Notes: generated by a model not told the origin, from the letters alone. Positions 36,280-46,246 are shown, counted from the stretch's first letter. The stretch: 64,000 nucleotides of DNA from Mesorhizobium sp. (GCA_027492275.1 JAPUFC010000048.1:3138-67137); one strand, 5' to 3'. Numbers and translations are program-made.

Positions 36280-37782
36280 ATGGACAAGAGAATCTATCCC
36301 GCGCCGATCGAGACCGTCGTCTCGCCGCCGCCCGCGCCGCAAGAGAGCCATCACGATGCCGACAAGGCGGTCGCGGCGCTCAGAAGGCTCTACGACCGCA
36401 ACACCGAATTCCTGCGTCATTCCTTCGCCGAGCTGGCCCGCGTCGGCGACACGACCCGTCGCTACCGGGCCTTCTATCCCGAGCTCGGCGTGACGATCGG
36501 CTCCTACAGCCAGGTGGATTCTCGGCTCGCCTACGGGCATATGCCGATCCCCGGCCATTTCACCACCACGATCACCCGGCCCGACCTGTTCGAAAGCTAC
36601 CTGACCGAGCAGATCCGGCTGATCATGCGCAATCACGGCGTGCCGGTGACGGTCGGGGAATCGACGACGCCGATCCCGCTGCATTTCGCCTTCTTCGAAG
36701 ACAAGTATGTGGACGGCTCGGTGGCCGACAGCATCAGGCGGCCGATCCGCGACCTGTTCGACGTGCCGGACCTCGACGGCACCGACGATCAGATCGCCAA
36801 CGGCACGTTCGAGACGCTGCCCGGCGCGACGCGGCCGCTGGCGCCGTTCACCGCGCAACGCATCGACTATTCGCTGCATCGCCTGTCGCATTACACGGCG
36901 ACCAGCCCGCAGCATTTCCAGAACTTCGTGCTGTTCACCAACTACCAGTTCTACATCGATGAGTTCTGCGCGCATGCGCGCCGGCTGATGGAACAGGGCG
37001 GCGGTGGATATTCCGCCTTCGTGGAGCCGGGCAACATCGAGACGCCGGCGGGCCGGGGCAGCCCCGTCGAGGGCAGGCTTCTGGCGCGCATCCCGCAGAT
37101 GCCGGCCTATCACCTGAAGAAGCCGGGCCATGGCGGCATCACCATGGTCAATATCGGCGTCGGACCCTCCAACGCCAAGACGATCACCGACCACATCGCG
37201 GTGCTGCGGCCGCATGCCTGGCTGATGCTCGGCCACTGCGCCGGGCTGCGCAACACGCAGGCGCTGGGCGACTACGTGCTGGCGCACGCCTATGTGCGCG
37301 AGGACCACGTCCTGGACGAGGACCTGCCGGTGTGGGTGCCGATACCGCCGCTGGCGGAGGTGCAGGTGGCCCTGCAGGAAGCGGTGGCAGAGGTGACCGG
37401 CCTGTCCGGATATGAGCTCAAGCGCATCATGCGCACCGGCACCGTCGCCACCATCGACAACCGCAATTGGGAGTTGCGCGACCAGCGCGGGCCGGTGCAG
37501 CGCCTGTCGCAGTCGCGCGCCATCGCGCTGGACATGGAATCGGCGACGATCGCGGCCAACGGCTTCCGCTTCCGCGTGCCCTACGGCACGCTGCTGTGCG
37601 TGTCCGACAAGCCGCTGCACGGCGAACTGAAGCTGCCGGGCATGGCCTCGGAGTTTTATCGGCGGCAGGTCGCGCAGCATCTGACGATCGGCATCCGCGC
37701 CATGGAGAAGCTGGCCGAGATGCCGACCGAAAAGCTGCATTCGCGCAAGCTCAGAAGCTTTTCGGAAACCGCCTTCCAGTAA
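36280..37782 (+). CDS. amn: AMP nucleosidase
   Basis: Amn hydrolyses AMP to adenine and ribose 5-phosphate, adjusting adenylate pools. The 500-aa length matches the long bacterial AMP nucleosidase. The N-terminal regulatory half contains YRAFYPELGVTIGSYSQVD. The C-terminal phosphorylase-like half contains VNIGVGPSNAKTITDH, WLMLGHCAGLR, and ALDMESATIAANGFRFRVPYGTLLCVSDKPLHGE with the catalytic acidic cluster. It starts a plus-strand pair with the downstream EEP-family gene, 34 bases apart. Confidence 0.94.
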   Translation: MDKRIYPAPIETVVSPPPAPQESHHDADKAVAALRRLYDRNTEFLRHSFAELARVGDTTRRYRAFYPELGVTIGSYSQVDSRLAYGHMPIPGHFTTTITRPDLFESYLTEQIRLIMRNHGVPVTVGESTTPIPLHFAFFEDKYVDGSVADSIRRPIRDLFDVPDLDGTDDQIANGTFETLPGATRPLAPFTAQRIDYSLHRLSHYTATSPQHFQNFVLFTNYQFYIDEFCAHARRLMEQGGGGYSAFVEPGNIETPAGRGSPVEGRLLARIPQMPAYHLKKPGHGGITMVNIGVGPSNAKTITDHIAVLRPHAWLMLGHCAGLRNTQALGDYVLAHAYVREDHVLDEDLPVWVPIPPLAEVQVALQEAVAEVTGLSGYELKRIMRTGTVATIDNRNWELRDQRGPVQRLSQSRAIALDMESATIAANGFRFRVPYGTLLCVSDKPLHGELKLPGMASEFYRRQVAQHLTIGIRAMEKLAEMPTEKLHSRKLRSFSETAFQ

Positions 37783-37816
37783 GGGTGCCGTTCACGCTCG
37801 CTCTCCGGCACCGCCA

Positions 37817-38863
37817 ATGACCGCCAACCCATCCCCGAGGCACGGCCCCGACCGGACCTCCAGCGCCGCCGTCCTTCTGCTGCTCGCCGCCGCGACCATC
37901 GTGTCGCTGCCGCTGATCGCCGGCTTTTTCGGGACGCGGCATCCGGCGCTCGATTCCTTCGCGCATTTCCGGCTGCATCTGGCGCTGGCGCTGTTCGTGG
38001 TGTCGCTGCTGCTCGTCATCCGCAGAGGCGCGCGGCTGACGGGCGCGGCCGGTCTGGCCTTCGCGCTGGCGGCGGCCGCCACCACCGGCGCGCTGCCCTT
38101 CGCCGGGCGGCTCGGACCTTACGGCGCGCAGGAGCCCCTGCCGCAGGGCCGGACCGTGTACCGGCTGATGCACATGAACCTGCGCTTCGACAACCCGCAG
38201 ACGGGCGAGGTGCTGGCGCTGGTCGAGCGCCATCGGCCGGACGTCATCAGCTTCGCCGAAGTGTCCATGAACTGGCGCGAGCGGCTGAGGCCGCTGGAGA
38301 CCGCCTACCCCCATACGATCTTCTGCGACCCGCCGGGACAGGCCGGCGGGGTGGCGCTTCTGTCCAGGCGACCTTTCGCGCCCGGCGCCGCGCCGGCATG
38401 TCTCGACGGCGGAACCTTCGCCGAGGCCCGCATCGACTTCGAGGGCAGCGACGCGGCGGTCGCCACGGTGCATCTGCATTGGCCGTGGCCCGGCAACCAG
38501 GCCGCGCAGGCAGCAGGCTTCTACCCGATCCTGCGCGGCCTGCCCGACACGATGCTGCTGGCCGGCGACTTCAACGCGACGCCGTGGAGCGCCACGGTGC
38601 GCGGCATCGCGTCGGCCGGGGGGCTGACGGTGGCGGGGCCGTTCGGGGCGACCTGGATGTACCGGCGGCTGCCCTACGCCCTGCTCTTCGCAGGGCTGCC
38701 GATCGACCAGGTGCTGTCCAGGGGCGGCATCGCGATCCATTCCACGCGGACGCTGGAGCCGGCGGGATCGGACCATGTCGGCCTGCTGGTCGAATTCTCG
38801 ATCCATCCCGATCCGGCGCCGGACCGGCAGGCGCCGAAGACGTCGACCGCAATGCTGCGCTAG
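37817..38863 (+). CDS. Membrane-anchored endonuclease/exonuclease/phosphatase family protein
   Basis: The 348-aa protein has three hydrophobic segments in its first 100 residues, then an EEP (DNase I-like) domain with its usual motifs. These are MHMNLRFDN, DVISFAEVS with the metal-binding Glu, LAGDFNATPWS (GDFN motif) and the final GSDHVGLLVEF (SDH motif). All catalytic positions appear intact. The active domain would face the periplasm. The substrate could be nucleic acid, lipid or inositol phosphate. It follows amn by 34 bases, and a rhizobial repeat element follows its stop. Confidence 0.88.
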   Translation: MTANPSPRHGPDRTSSAAVLLLLAAATIVSLPLIAGFFGTRHPALDSFAHFRLHLALALFVVSLLLVIRRGARLTGAAGLAFALAAAATTGALPFAGRLGPYGAQEPLPQGRTVYRLMHMNLRFDNPQTGEVLALVERHRPDVISFAEVSMNWRERLRPLETAYPHTIFCDPPGQAGGVALLSRRPFAPGAAPACLDGGTFAEARIDFEGSDAAVATVHLHWPWPGNQAAQAAGFYPILRGLPDTMLLAGDFNATPWSATVRGIASAGGLTVAGPFGATWMYRRLPYALLFAGLPIDQVLSRGGIAIHSTRTLEPAGSDHVGLLVEFSIHPDPAPDRQAPKTSTAMLR

Positions 38864-38864
38864 C

Positions 38865-38963
38865 GCGGTTTCGGTTTTCGCGGAATCGGCAGAACCGCTC
38901 TATCTCTTTGTTTTAGCCGCATTTCCGGACGCAAAACCGCTTCGCACTTTTGCTGGAAATGCT
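38865..38963. repeat. Rhizobial intergenic palindromic repeat
   Basis: The interval between the EEP and DUF922 genes contains gcatttccggacgc...tgctggaaatgc, an inverted repeat, next to gcggtttcggttttcgcgga and agaaccgctctatctc. I recognise this sequence type as a repeated intergenic element of Mesorhizobium-like genomes. It fills the whole gap and may end transcription from both sides. Confidence 0.65.
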
Positions 38964-39560
38964 TTAGCGCGCCAGCCTCACGACGAGCCCTTCGACCGGG
39001 CCGCCCGGCCGATGCTCGCGCCGGTCGAAGCGGTTCTGGCGGCGCTCGTAGTCGTCGTAGACGGCGGCCAGGCGACGCTTGACCTCGGCCTTGGCCTTGC
39101 GGCAGGCGCGGTCGCCGGCGATCCGGACGTCGAGCGCGGCCTTGCGCGCCGCGCGCGCCATCTGGCCGGCCATGACGCCGTGCCGTTCCTCATGCGCCCG
39201 AACGCCGCTCAGGAAAGCCGCCCAGCGGCGCTTCAGCGGTGGCGGAACGTCGCCTTCCAGCTTCGGATAGGTGTAGGTGACGGCCAGCTTGCCGTCCACG
39301 CGGCGCACCCGGCAGTCGTCACGGGACTGCGCCCATTCGATGTTCCACGACACCGAATAGCGGGTCTGGGCGATGGCGCGGGCGCGAAAACCGTGGCGCG
39401 GCCCGCGCCGGTCCATGACGGCGAGAAGCGCGGCTCCCGTATCGCCGGAAACGGCGTAGGACCGGGTCTCGACCTTGGTGACGATGTCGGCGGACGCCGA
39501 TCCAAGGCCCGCGCCGACACAGGCCAGCACCGTCACCACCGTTCCGACCAGCCGCCGCAT
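38964..39560 (-). CDS. DUF922 putative secreted Zn-dependent protease
   Basis: The 198-aa protein has a signal peptide (MRRLVGTVVTVLACVGAGLGSASA) and the DUF922 pattern SVSWNIEWAQSRDDCRVRRVDGKLAVTYTYP. A metal-site motif HEERHG lies in FLSGVRAHEERHGVMAG, preceding a basic helix tail. HExxH suggests a metalloprotease, but activity is unproven for the family. The ATG at 39560 is chosen to give a clean signal peptide; an in-frame ATG at 39593 would add 11 residues before it. Confidence 0.82.
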   Translation of the reverse strand: MRRLVGTVVTVLACVGAGLGSASADIVTKVETRSYAVSGDTGAALLAVMDRRGPRHGFRARAIAQTRYSVSWNIEWAQSRDDCRVRRVDGKLAVTYTYPKLEGDVPPPLKRRWAAFLSGVRAHEERHGVMAGQMARAARKAALDVRIAGDRACRKAKAEVKRRLAAVYDDYERRQNRFDRREHRPGGPVEGLVVRLAR

Positions 39561-39644
39561 CGCCGACCTCTCCGCAGAGCCGGAACTCAGCATATCCGCG
39601 CCGCCGGATCAACCGAGGCGTGAGGACCGCCGGCGCGGCCGTCC

Positions 39645-41360
39645 TCACATGTTCGGATAGACGGGACCCTCGCCGCCCTGCGGCGGCACCCAGTTGATGT
39701 TCTGGTTCGGGTCCTTGATGTCGCAGGTCTTACAGTGGACGCAGTTCTGCGCGTTGATGACGAAGCGCGCCTTTTCGCGCGGATGGCGGTTCTCGCCGCC
39801 CTTGTCGCCGGCCAAAGGCCCGCCCGCGATGGAATTGCCGTCCTCGTCGACCCATTCGTAGACTCCGGCCGGGCAGTAGCGCGTCGAAGGGCCGGAGAAC
39901 ACCTCCAGCTCCGAGCGCTTCTGAAGCTCCATGTCCTTGACTTGGAGATGGATCGGCTCGTTCTCCTCATGGTTGGTGTTCGACAGGAACACGGATGAGA
40001 GACGATCGAAGGTGAGCACGCCGTCGGGCTTGGGATAGGCGATGGGGCTGTGCCTGGAGGCCGGCTCGAGCGACTGGGCGTCGGTCTTGCCGTGCTTCAG
40101 CGTTCCGAAGGGCGAGAAGCCGAAGAGCGTGTTCAACCACATGTCCAGCCCGCCAAGGCCGATGCCGATCACCGTGCCGAAGCGCGACCACAGCGGCTTG
40201 ACGTTGCGGACCTTCTTGAGGTCCTTGCCGATGTCGCTGCCGCGCCAGGCCTCCTCGTAGGAGGCCAGCTCGTCATGCGCGCGGCCGGCGCCAATCGCCT
40301 CCGCAACGTGCTCGGCGGCGAGCATGCCGGACAACACCGCGTTGTGCGAGCCCTTTATGCGCGGCACGTTGACGAAGCCTGCCGAGCAGCCGATCAGCGC
40401 GCCGCCGGGGAAGCAGAGCTTCGGCACCGACTGCCAGCCGCCCTCCGTGATGGCGCGCGCGCCGTAGGAGATGCGCTTGGCGCCCTCGAAGACGCCGCGG
40501 ATGGACGGGTGCGTCTTGAAGCGCTGGAATTCCTCGAACGGCGCGAGGTAGGGATTCTTGTAGTTCAGGTGGACGACGAAGCCGACGGCGACCTGGTTGT
40601 CCTCCAGATGGTAGAGGAAGGAACCGCCGCCGGTGGAAAAGCCGAGCGGCCAGCCGAAGCTGTGCTGGACCAGGCCGGGTCGGTGGTTCTCCGGCTTCAC
40701 CTGCCACAGCTCCTTGAGGCCGATGCCGTATTTTTCCGGCTCCCGGCCCTCGTCCAGCTTGAATTTCGCGATGAGCTGCTTGGCCAGCGAGCCGCGCGCG
40801 CCCTCGCCGATCAGCACGTACTTGCCCATCAGCGCCATGCCGGGCTGGTAGTTGGGCCCATGCGTGCCGTCGCGCTCGACGCCCATGTCGCCGGTGATGA
40901 CGCCGGTAACCGCGCCCTTCTCGTCGTGGACGAGGCTGACCGCCGCGAAGCCGGGATAGATCTCGACGCCCAGCGCCTCGGCGTGGCCGGCCAGCCAGCG
41001 GCAGACATTGCCGAGCGAGACGGCGTAGTTGCCGTGGTTGTTCATCAGCGGCGGCATCAGCGCGTTGGGCAGGCGGACCGAACCCGCCGGCCCGAGCACC
41101 AGGAACTGGTCGTCGGTGACCGGCGTCCTGAAGGGGTGGCCCTCCTCCTCGCGCCAGCCGGGGATGAGCCGGTCGATGCCGACCGGATCGACAACGGCGC
41201 CGGACAGGATGTGCGCGCCGACTTCGCCGCCCTTCTCAAGCACGACGACGGAGAGTTCGGGATTGACCTGCTTGAGACGGATGGCGGCGGCCAGTCCGGC
41301 CGGCCCTGCGCCGACGATCACCACGTCGAATTCCATGCTCTCGCGTTCGATCTCGCTCAT
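39645..41360 (-). CDS. Electron transfer flavoprotein-ubiquinone oxidoreductase
   Basis: ETF-QO passes electrons from ETF, reduced by acyl-CoA dehydrogenases, to ubiquinone. The 571-aa protein has an FAD motif VVIVGAGPAGLAAAIRL near the start, the middle ubiquinone-binding part, and the C-terminal 4Fe-4S site with RYCPAGVYEW and QNCVHCKTCDIKDP. Length is normal. It stands alone, facing the DUF922 gene, and diverges from the family 4 glycosylase. It is the expected electron acceptor for the dehydrogenase at 32168-33331. Confidence 0.95.
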   Translation of the reverse strand: MSEIERESMEFDVVIVGAGPAGLAAAIRLKQVNPELSVVVLEKGGEVGAHILSGAVVDPVGIDRLIPGWREEEGHPFRTPVTDDQFLVLGPAGSVRLPNALMPPLMNNHGNYAVSLGNVCRWLAGHAEALGVEIYPGFAAVSLVHDEKGAVTGVITGDMGVERDGTHGPNYQPGMALMGKYVLIGEGARGSLAKQLIAKFKLDEGREPEKYGIGLKELWQVKPENHRPGLVQHSFGWPLGFSTGGGSFLYHLEDNQVAVGFVVHLNYKNPYLAPFEEFQRFKTHPSIRGVFEGAKRISYGARAITEGGWQSVPKLCFPGGALIGCSAGFVNVPRIKGSHNAVLSGMLAAEHVAEAIGAGRAHDELASYEEAWRGSDIGKDLKKVRNVKPLWSRFGTVIGIGLGGLDMWLNTLFGFSPFGTLKHGKTDAQSLEPASRHSPIAYPKPDGVLTFDRLSSVFLSNTNHEENEPIHLQVKDMELQKRSELEVFSGPSTRYCPAGVYEWVDEDGNSIAGGPLAGDKGGENRHPREKARFVINAQNCVHCKTCDIKDPNQNINWVPPQGGEGPVYPNM

Positions 41361-41564
41361 TCACCTCTCCGAACTGGCTGGACCCGTCGATCTGCATTCC
41401 CGTCGCCGACGCTCTTAGCGCATCCACGGCGGGCGTCAAACGGCGAGATGGGAGAACGGCCGCACCGGTCCACCCGCGCCAAAGGGGCTTGCCGCGTATC
41501 CGCTTCGCGCATTCCAACTTTCCCAGGCTTGCATTTACGGGCGCGCGAGCCGATTTTGCCGGCG

Positions 41565-42401
41565 ATGACAGAGCACGCCCCTCCCCTCACGCTCCACGAG
41601 CTGCTGGCGTTCTACGCCGAGGCCGGCGTGGACGACGCGCTGCTCGACGAGGCGCCCAACCGGCTCGCCACGCCGCAGCCGGCGGCGCGACAGGCGCAGG
41701 AACGGTCGAGGGAGCGTCCCGCTCCCGCCGCACCGATGCGCGAAACGTCGCGGCCGATGCCGGCGGCGGCCGTGCCGGACGACGGCCAGGTCGCGCTGGC
41801 GCGGCAGCGGGCCGCCACGGCGACCAGCCTCGAGGCGCTGCGCGCCGAGATGGCCGCCTTCGACGGCTGCAACCTGAAGCTGACCGCCAAGAACCTCGTC
41901 TTCGCCGACGGCACGCCGGGCGCGCCGCTGATGCTGGTCGGCGAGGCGCCGGGCCGCGACGAGGACATGGAGGGGCTGCCGTTCGTCGGCCGATCCGGCA
42001 AGCTGCTCGACCGCATGCTGGCCGCGATCGGCATCGACCGCGGCACCGCCTACATCGCCAACGTCATCCCATGGCGGCCGCCCGGCAACCGCACGCCGAC
42101 GCCGCAGGAGACCGAAATCTGCCGGCCCTTCATCGAGCGCCAGATCGAGCTGGCGCAGCCGAAGCTGCTGGTGACGCTGGGCGGTCCCTCCGCCAAGGTG
42201 CTGATCGGCGCGCCGGACGGCATCCTTCGGCTGCGCGGCAACTGGAGGACACACGTGACCGCATCGGGAACGGCGATCCCGGTGATGCCGACGCTGCACC
42301 CGGCCTATCTGCTGCGCAATCCGGCGCACAAGAGGCTGGCCTGGCGCGACTTCCTCGAAATCAAGGCGAGGCTGCGCGAACTCGGCAGCCTTCCCGGCTG
42401 A
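41565..42401 (+). CDS. Uracil-DNA glycosylase, family 4 type, lacking two Fe-S cysteines
   Basis: The 278-aa protein starts with an about 95-residue Pro/Ala/Arg-rich extension. The family 4 fold follows: LMLVGEAPGRDEDMEGLPFVGRSGKLLDRML, VIPWRPPGNRTPTPQETEI, LVTLGGPSAKVLIG and MPTLHPAYLLRNP. The normal enzyme binds 4Fe-4S with four cysteines. Here only two cysteines exist in the whole protein: the CxxC pair reads CNLK and the cysteine before RPPGNR is Trp. Cluster binding is therefore doubtful. It may still excise uracil or have another role. The ATG at 41565 is the closest good start; the open frame continues upstream under ETF-QO. Confidence 0.88.
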   Translation: MTEHAPPLTLHELLAFYAEAGVDDALLDEAPNRLATPQPAARQAQERSRERPAPAAPMRETSRPMPAAAVPDDGQVALARQRAATATSLEALRAEMAAFDGCNLKLTAKNLVFADGTPGAPLMLVGEAPGRDEDMEGLPFVGRSGKLLDRMLAAIGIDRGTAYIANVIPWRPPGNRTPTPQETEICRPFIERQIELAQPKLLVTLGGPSAKVLIGAPDGILRLRGNWRTHVTASGTAIPVMPTLHPAYLLRNPAHKRLAWRDFLEIKARLRELGSLPG

Positions 42402-42404
42402 CGC

Positions 42405-43337
42405 TCAGCCGGGATTCTGGTTCACCTTGGCCCGCTCGATGCCGAGCCGGCGCTCCCGCCAGATGATGAACACGCCGGCCACGATGACGATGGTGCCGCC
42501 GACCAGCACATGGATCGTCGGCACGTCGCCGAAGGCGAAATAGCCGACTACGATGGCCAGAAGCAGCGAGATGTAGTCGAAGGGGGCCACGGTGGAGGGC
42601 GCCGCGTAGCGGTAGCTCTCCGTCATCAGCAACTGGGCGATGCCGCCCAGGATTCCGCCGCCGACCAGGAGCGCCATCTGCGTCGCGGAGAGATCGGCCC
42701 AGCCGAAGGGAAGCGTGAGGAGCGCCGCCAGGCTGCAGGTGACCGACAGCCACACGACGATGGTGGAGGTGCGTTCAGTCGCCACCAGATTGCGCAGGAT
42801 GATGGTGACCAGCCCCGAGATGCAGGCCCCGGACAGCGCCGCCAGCACGCCGGCGAATTCATCGCTGCTCATCGCATGGCCGGAGCCGAACAAGGTGAGC
42901 TTGGGCCACGAGATGATGGCGACGCCGAGAAGGCCGGCCAACACGGCGCTCCACCGGTGGAACCGGACACGCTCCCCGAAGAACAGCGCGCTGAGGATGA
43001 CGACCATCAAGGGCTGCGCATAGTTCAAGGCCGTCGCTTCCGGCAAGGGCAGGCGCGTCAGGGCGTAGAAGCCCAGCCCCATCGACACGACGCCCAGCAG
43101 CGAGCGCGAGACGTGTCCCATCGGCCGCCGCGTATAGACGCAGTCGCGAAGCTCGCCGCGCCACCCCAGCACGACGATGATCGGAAACAACGCGAAGAAG
43201 GACCGGTAGAAGACGATCTGTCCCGCCGGCACCTGACCGGAGGCCTTGATGAGCGAGGCCATGCCGACGAACAGGACGACCGCGCCGATCTTCAGCGCGA
43301 TGCCCATGAGGGCGTTCTGGTCCGGCGTGGCCTTCAC
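42405..43337 (-). CDS. DMT/EamA family transporter
   Basis: The protein has ten hydrophobic segments in two EamA repeats, with the family turns YALTRLPLPEATALNYAQPLMVVILSALFFGE and YRYAAPSTVAPFDYISLLLAIVVGYFAFGD. It is probably an inner-membrane drug or metabolite exporter. A GTG at 43337 (310 aa) is chosen because GGAAG precedes it by 6 bases; an ATG at 43307 (300 aa) is an alternative, and the open frame extends further upstream. It ends 3 bases from the convergent glycosylase gene. Confidence 0.86.
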   Translation of the reverse strand: MKATPDQNALMGIALKIGAVVLFVGMASLIKASGQVPAGQIVFYRSFFALFPIIVVLGWRGELRDCVYTRRPMGHVSRSLLGVVSMGLGFYALTRLPLPEATALNYAQPLMVVILSALFFGERVRFHRWSAVLAGLLGVAIISWPKLTLFGSGHAMSSDEFAGVLAALSGACISGLVTIILRNLVATERTSTIVVWLSVTCSLAALLTLPFGWADLSATQMALLVGGGILGGIAQLLMTESYRYAAPSTVAPFDYISLLLAIVVGYFAFGDVPTIHVLVGGTIVIVAGVFIIWRERRLGIERAKVNQNPG

Positions 43338-43600
43338 CTGCGACTTCCAATGCTGTTTTGCCGCCGGACGCCTACAGCGCGCGCGGCCTGGAGAGAAGCC
43401 CCGGCGCGCAGGGCGGATCGGCCCATGCCGCGATCGGGCGCCGGGATCGTCATCACTGCCTCGTCGAGACACCGGGAGAAATGGCGCGAAGCCGCCGGCT
43501 CGCAGTTTTGTCGAGCATCCGTTTCGTGTAAAGCCACGGCGTCCATATTTTCACGGCCGCGGATGGGTTTTCCCGGCCGGCACGAGGCCAAGACCGCGAC

Positions 43601-46246
43601 ATGCGAACAGACACAGGCCAGATCTTCCGCCTGGAAGACTACCGCCCCAGCGACTACCTGATTCCACGCACGCGGCTGCTGTTCCGGCTCGACGCCGGCC
43701 GCACGCAGGTGCGCGTCGAGCTGACGATCCGGCGGCGCGACGGCATTTCGCCGGGGACGCCGCTGATTCTCGACGGCGACGGCCTCGCCCTCGGCAGCAT
43801 CGCGGTGGACGGCGCGGCGCTGCCGGCGGGCTCCTACACGGCCACGCCGGAGCGGCTGGCGATCGCGGTGCCGCCGGCGGCGCGGGAGTTCCGGCTGACG
43901 ATCGAGACGGAGATCTCGCCGTCGACCAACGCGGCGCTGATGGGCCTCTACCGGTCGAACGGCAACTACTGCACGCAGTGCGAGGCCGAAGGCTTCCGGC
44001 GCATCATCTATTTCCTCGACCGGCCGGACGTGCTGTCCGTCTATACGGTGCGCGTCGAGGCGGACCGGCGGGATGCGCCGCTGCTGCTGTCCAACGGCAA
44101 TCCGGTGGAAAGCGGCGAGCTCGAGGGCGGACGGCATTATGCGGTCTGGCACGACCCGTTTCCCAAACCCTCCTACCTGTTCGCGCTGGTCGCGGGCGAT
44201 CTCGGGCTGGTCGCCGACCGCTTCATCACCGCTTCGGGGCGCGAGGTGCGGCTCGGCATCCATGTCGAGCACGGCAAGGAGAGGCTGGCCGCCTATGCGA
44301 TGGACGCGCTGAAGCGCTCCATGCGCTGGGACGAGGAGGTTTACGGGCGCGAATACGACCTCGACGTGTTCAACATCGTCGCCGTCTCCGACTTCAACAT
44401 GGGGGCGATGGAGAACAAGGGCCTCAACGTCTTCAACGACAAATACGTGCTGGCCGACGACGACACCGCGACGGACGCCGACTTCGCCAATATCGAGGCG
44501 ATCATCGCGCATGAGTATTTCCACAATTGGACAGGCAACAGAATCACTTGCCGCGACTGGTTCCAGCTCTGCCTGAAGGAAGGCCTGACCGTCTTCCGCG
44601 ACCACGAGTTCTCGGCCGACCAGCGCTCGCGGCCGGTGAAGCGGATCGCCGAGGTGCGCACCCTGCGCGCGCACCAGTTTCCGGAAGACCAGGGACCGCT
44701 GGCGCATCCGGTGCGGCCGCGCCGCTACCGCGAGATCAACAACTTCTACACGGCGACCGTCTACGAGAAGGGATCGGAGGTGGTGCGCATGATCCGCACC
44801 ATCCTCGGCCGCGACACGTTCCGGAAGGGCATGGACCTCTATTTCGAGCGGCATGACGGCGACGCCGCGACGATCGAGGATTTCCTCAAGGTCTTCGAGG
44901 ACGCCTCCGGGCGCGACCTGTCGCAGTTCGCGCTGTGGTATCATCAGGCCGGCACGCCCAATGTCGCCGTGTCGACCGGCCACGATCCGGCGCGCGCCGA
45001 ATTCACGGTCGAGCTGGAGCAGTCGTCGCCGCCGACGCCGTCCGAAAGCCGTAAGCGGCTGATGCACATCCCGCTCGCCTTCGGGCTGGTCGGGCCGGAC
45101 GGGCGGGACATGGCGTTCACGGGCGTCGAGGGCGCCAGCGTCGAGAACGGCGTCATCCACCTGCGCAAGCGGCGTCACACGGTGCGTTTCTCCGGCGTGG
45201 CCGAACGGCCCGTCCTCTCCCTCAACCGCGGGTTTTCCGCGCCGGTGACGCTGGCCGTCGAGCAGCGCGCCGAGGATCAGGCGTTCCTGGCGCGCCACGA
45301 CAGCGACCCGTTCTCGCGCTGGCAGGCCTACAACAGCCTGCTGACCGACGCGCTGATCGGCGCGTTCCGGATGGCGCGCGGCGGCAAGGAGATGGTCTTC
45401 CTGCCGGCCGTGGTCGATCTCGCCGGCGCGATCGCGGCCGATGAGAGGCTGGAGCACGCGTTCCGCGCCCTTGCCGTGACGCTGCCGGGCGAGGCCGACA
45501 TCGCCCGCGAGATCGCGCAGAACATCGATCCCGACGCGGTGTTGGCGGCGCGCGACGGGCTGGCGCGCGCCATCGTCACGCAAAACCGCGACGCCTTCCG
45601 GCGAATCTACGAAGCGCTTCGCGACCCGGAGCCGTTCAGGCCGGACGCGGCCGGCGCGGGACGCCGTGCGCTGCGCAACGTGCTCCTCGATTTCCTGGCG
45701 CTGCTGCCGGGCGGGGTGGCGCTCGCGGCGTCCCATTTCGCGCAGGCTTCCAACATGACCGACCGCGCGGCGGCGATGGGCGTGCTGGCGCACAGGCATG
45801 GCGACAGCGCTGAGGCGCGCGACGCGCTTTCGGCCTTCGAGGCGCGGTATCGCGACGATCCGCTGGTGATGGACAAGTGGCTGATGATCCAGGCCACGGT
45901 GCCGGGTGCGGCGACGCTGGAACGGGTGAAGGCGCTGACCGCGCATCCCGGCTTCTCGATGGCCAACCCGAACCGGGTGCGCGCGCTGGTCGGCACCTTC
46001 GCCAGCGCCAACCAGACCGGTTTCCACCGGGCGGACGGGGCGGGCTACGCCTTCTTCGCCGAAGTCGTGCTGGGGATCGACGGGCGCAACCCGCAACTCG
46101 CCGCACGCCTCGCCACCGCGTTGCGCTCCTGGCGCTCGCTGGAGCCGGGACGCCGGGACAAGGCGCGCGAGACGCTGGCCGGCATGGCAGGGGCGAAGGG
46201 CCTGTCGGCCGATCTGCGCGACATCGTCGAGCGCACGCTGGCCTGA
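43601..46246 (+). CDS. pepN: Aminopeptidase N
   Basis: PepN is an M1 zinc aminopeptidase that finishes cytosolic protein breakdown. The 881-aa protein has the exopeptidase motif GAMENKG and the zinc site HEYFH at residues 304-308 with the third ligand Glu327 in KEGLTVFRD. The ITCRDWFQL segment between them is typical of the E. coli-like group. The C-terminal half is the helical domain. Length is normal. It diverges from the DMT transporter across 263 bases and lies upstream of the PleC-like kinase, with 250 bases between. Confidence 0.95.
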   Translation: MRTDTGQIFRLEDYRPSDYLIPRTRLLFRLDAGRTQVRVELTIRRRDGISPGTPLILDGDGLALGSIAVDGAALPAGSYTATPERLAIAVPPAAREFRLTIETEISPSTNAALMGLYRSNGNYCTQCEAEGFRRIIYFLDRPDVLSVYTVRVEADRRDAPLLLSNGNPVESGELEGGRHYAVWHDPFPKPSYLFALVAGDLGLVADRFITASGREVRLGIHVEHGKERLAAYAMDALKRSMRWDEEVYGREYDLDVFNIVAVSDFNMGAMENKGLNVFNDKYVLADDDTATDADFANIEAIIAHEYFHNWTGNRITCRDWFQLCLKEGLTVFRDHEFSADQRSRPVKRIAEVRTLRAHQFPEDQGPLAHPVRPRRYREINNFYTATVYEKGSEVVRMIRTILGRDTFRKGMDLYFERHDGDAATIEDFLKVFEDASGRDLSQFALWYHQAGTPNVAVSTGHDPARAEFTVELEQSSPPTPSESRKRLMHIPLAFGLVGPDGRDMAFTGVEGASVENGVIHLRKRRHTVRFSGVAERPVLSLNRGFSAPVTLAVEQRAEDQAFLARHDSDPFSRWQAYNSLLTDALIGAFRMARGGKEMVFLPAVVDLAGAIAADERLEHAFRALAVTLPGEADIAREIAQNIDPDAVLAARDGLARAIVTQNRDAFRRIYEALRDPEPFRPDAAGAGRRALRNVLLDFLALLPGGVALAASHFAQASNMTDRAAAMGVLAHRHGDSAEARDALSAFEARYRDDPLVMDKWLMIQATVPGAATLERVKALTAHPGFSMANPNRVRALVGTFASANQTGFHRADGAGYAFFAEVVLGIDGRNPQLAARLATALRSWRSLEPGRRDKARETLAGMAGAKGLSADLRDIVERTLA

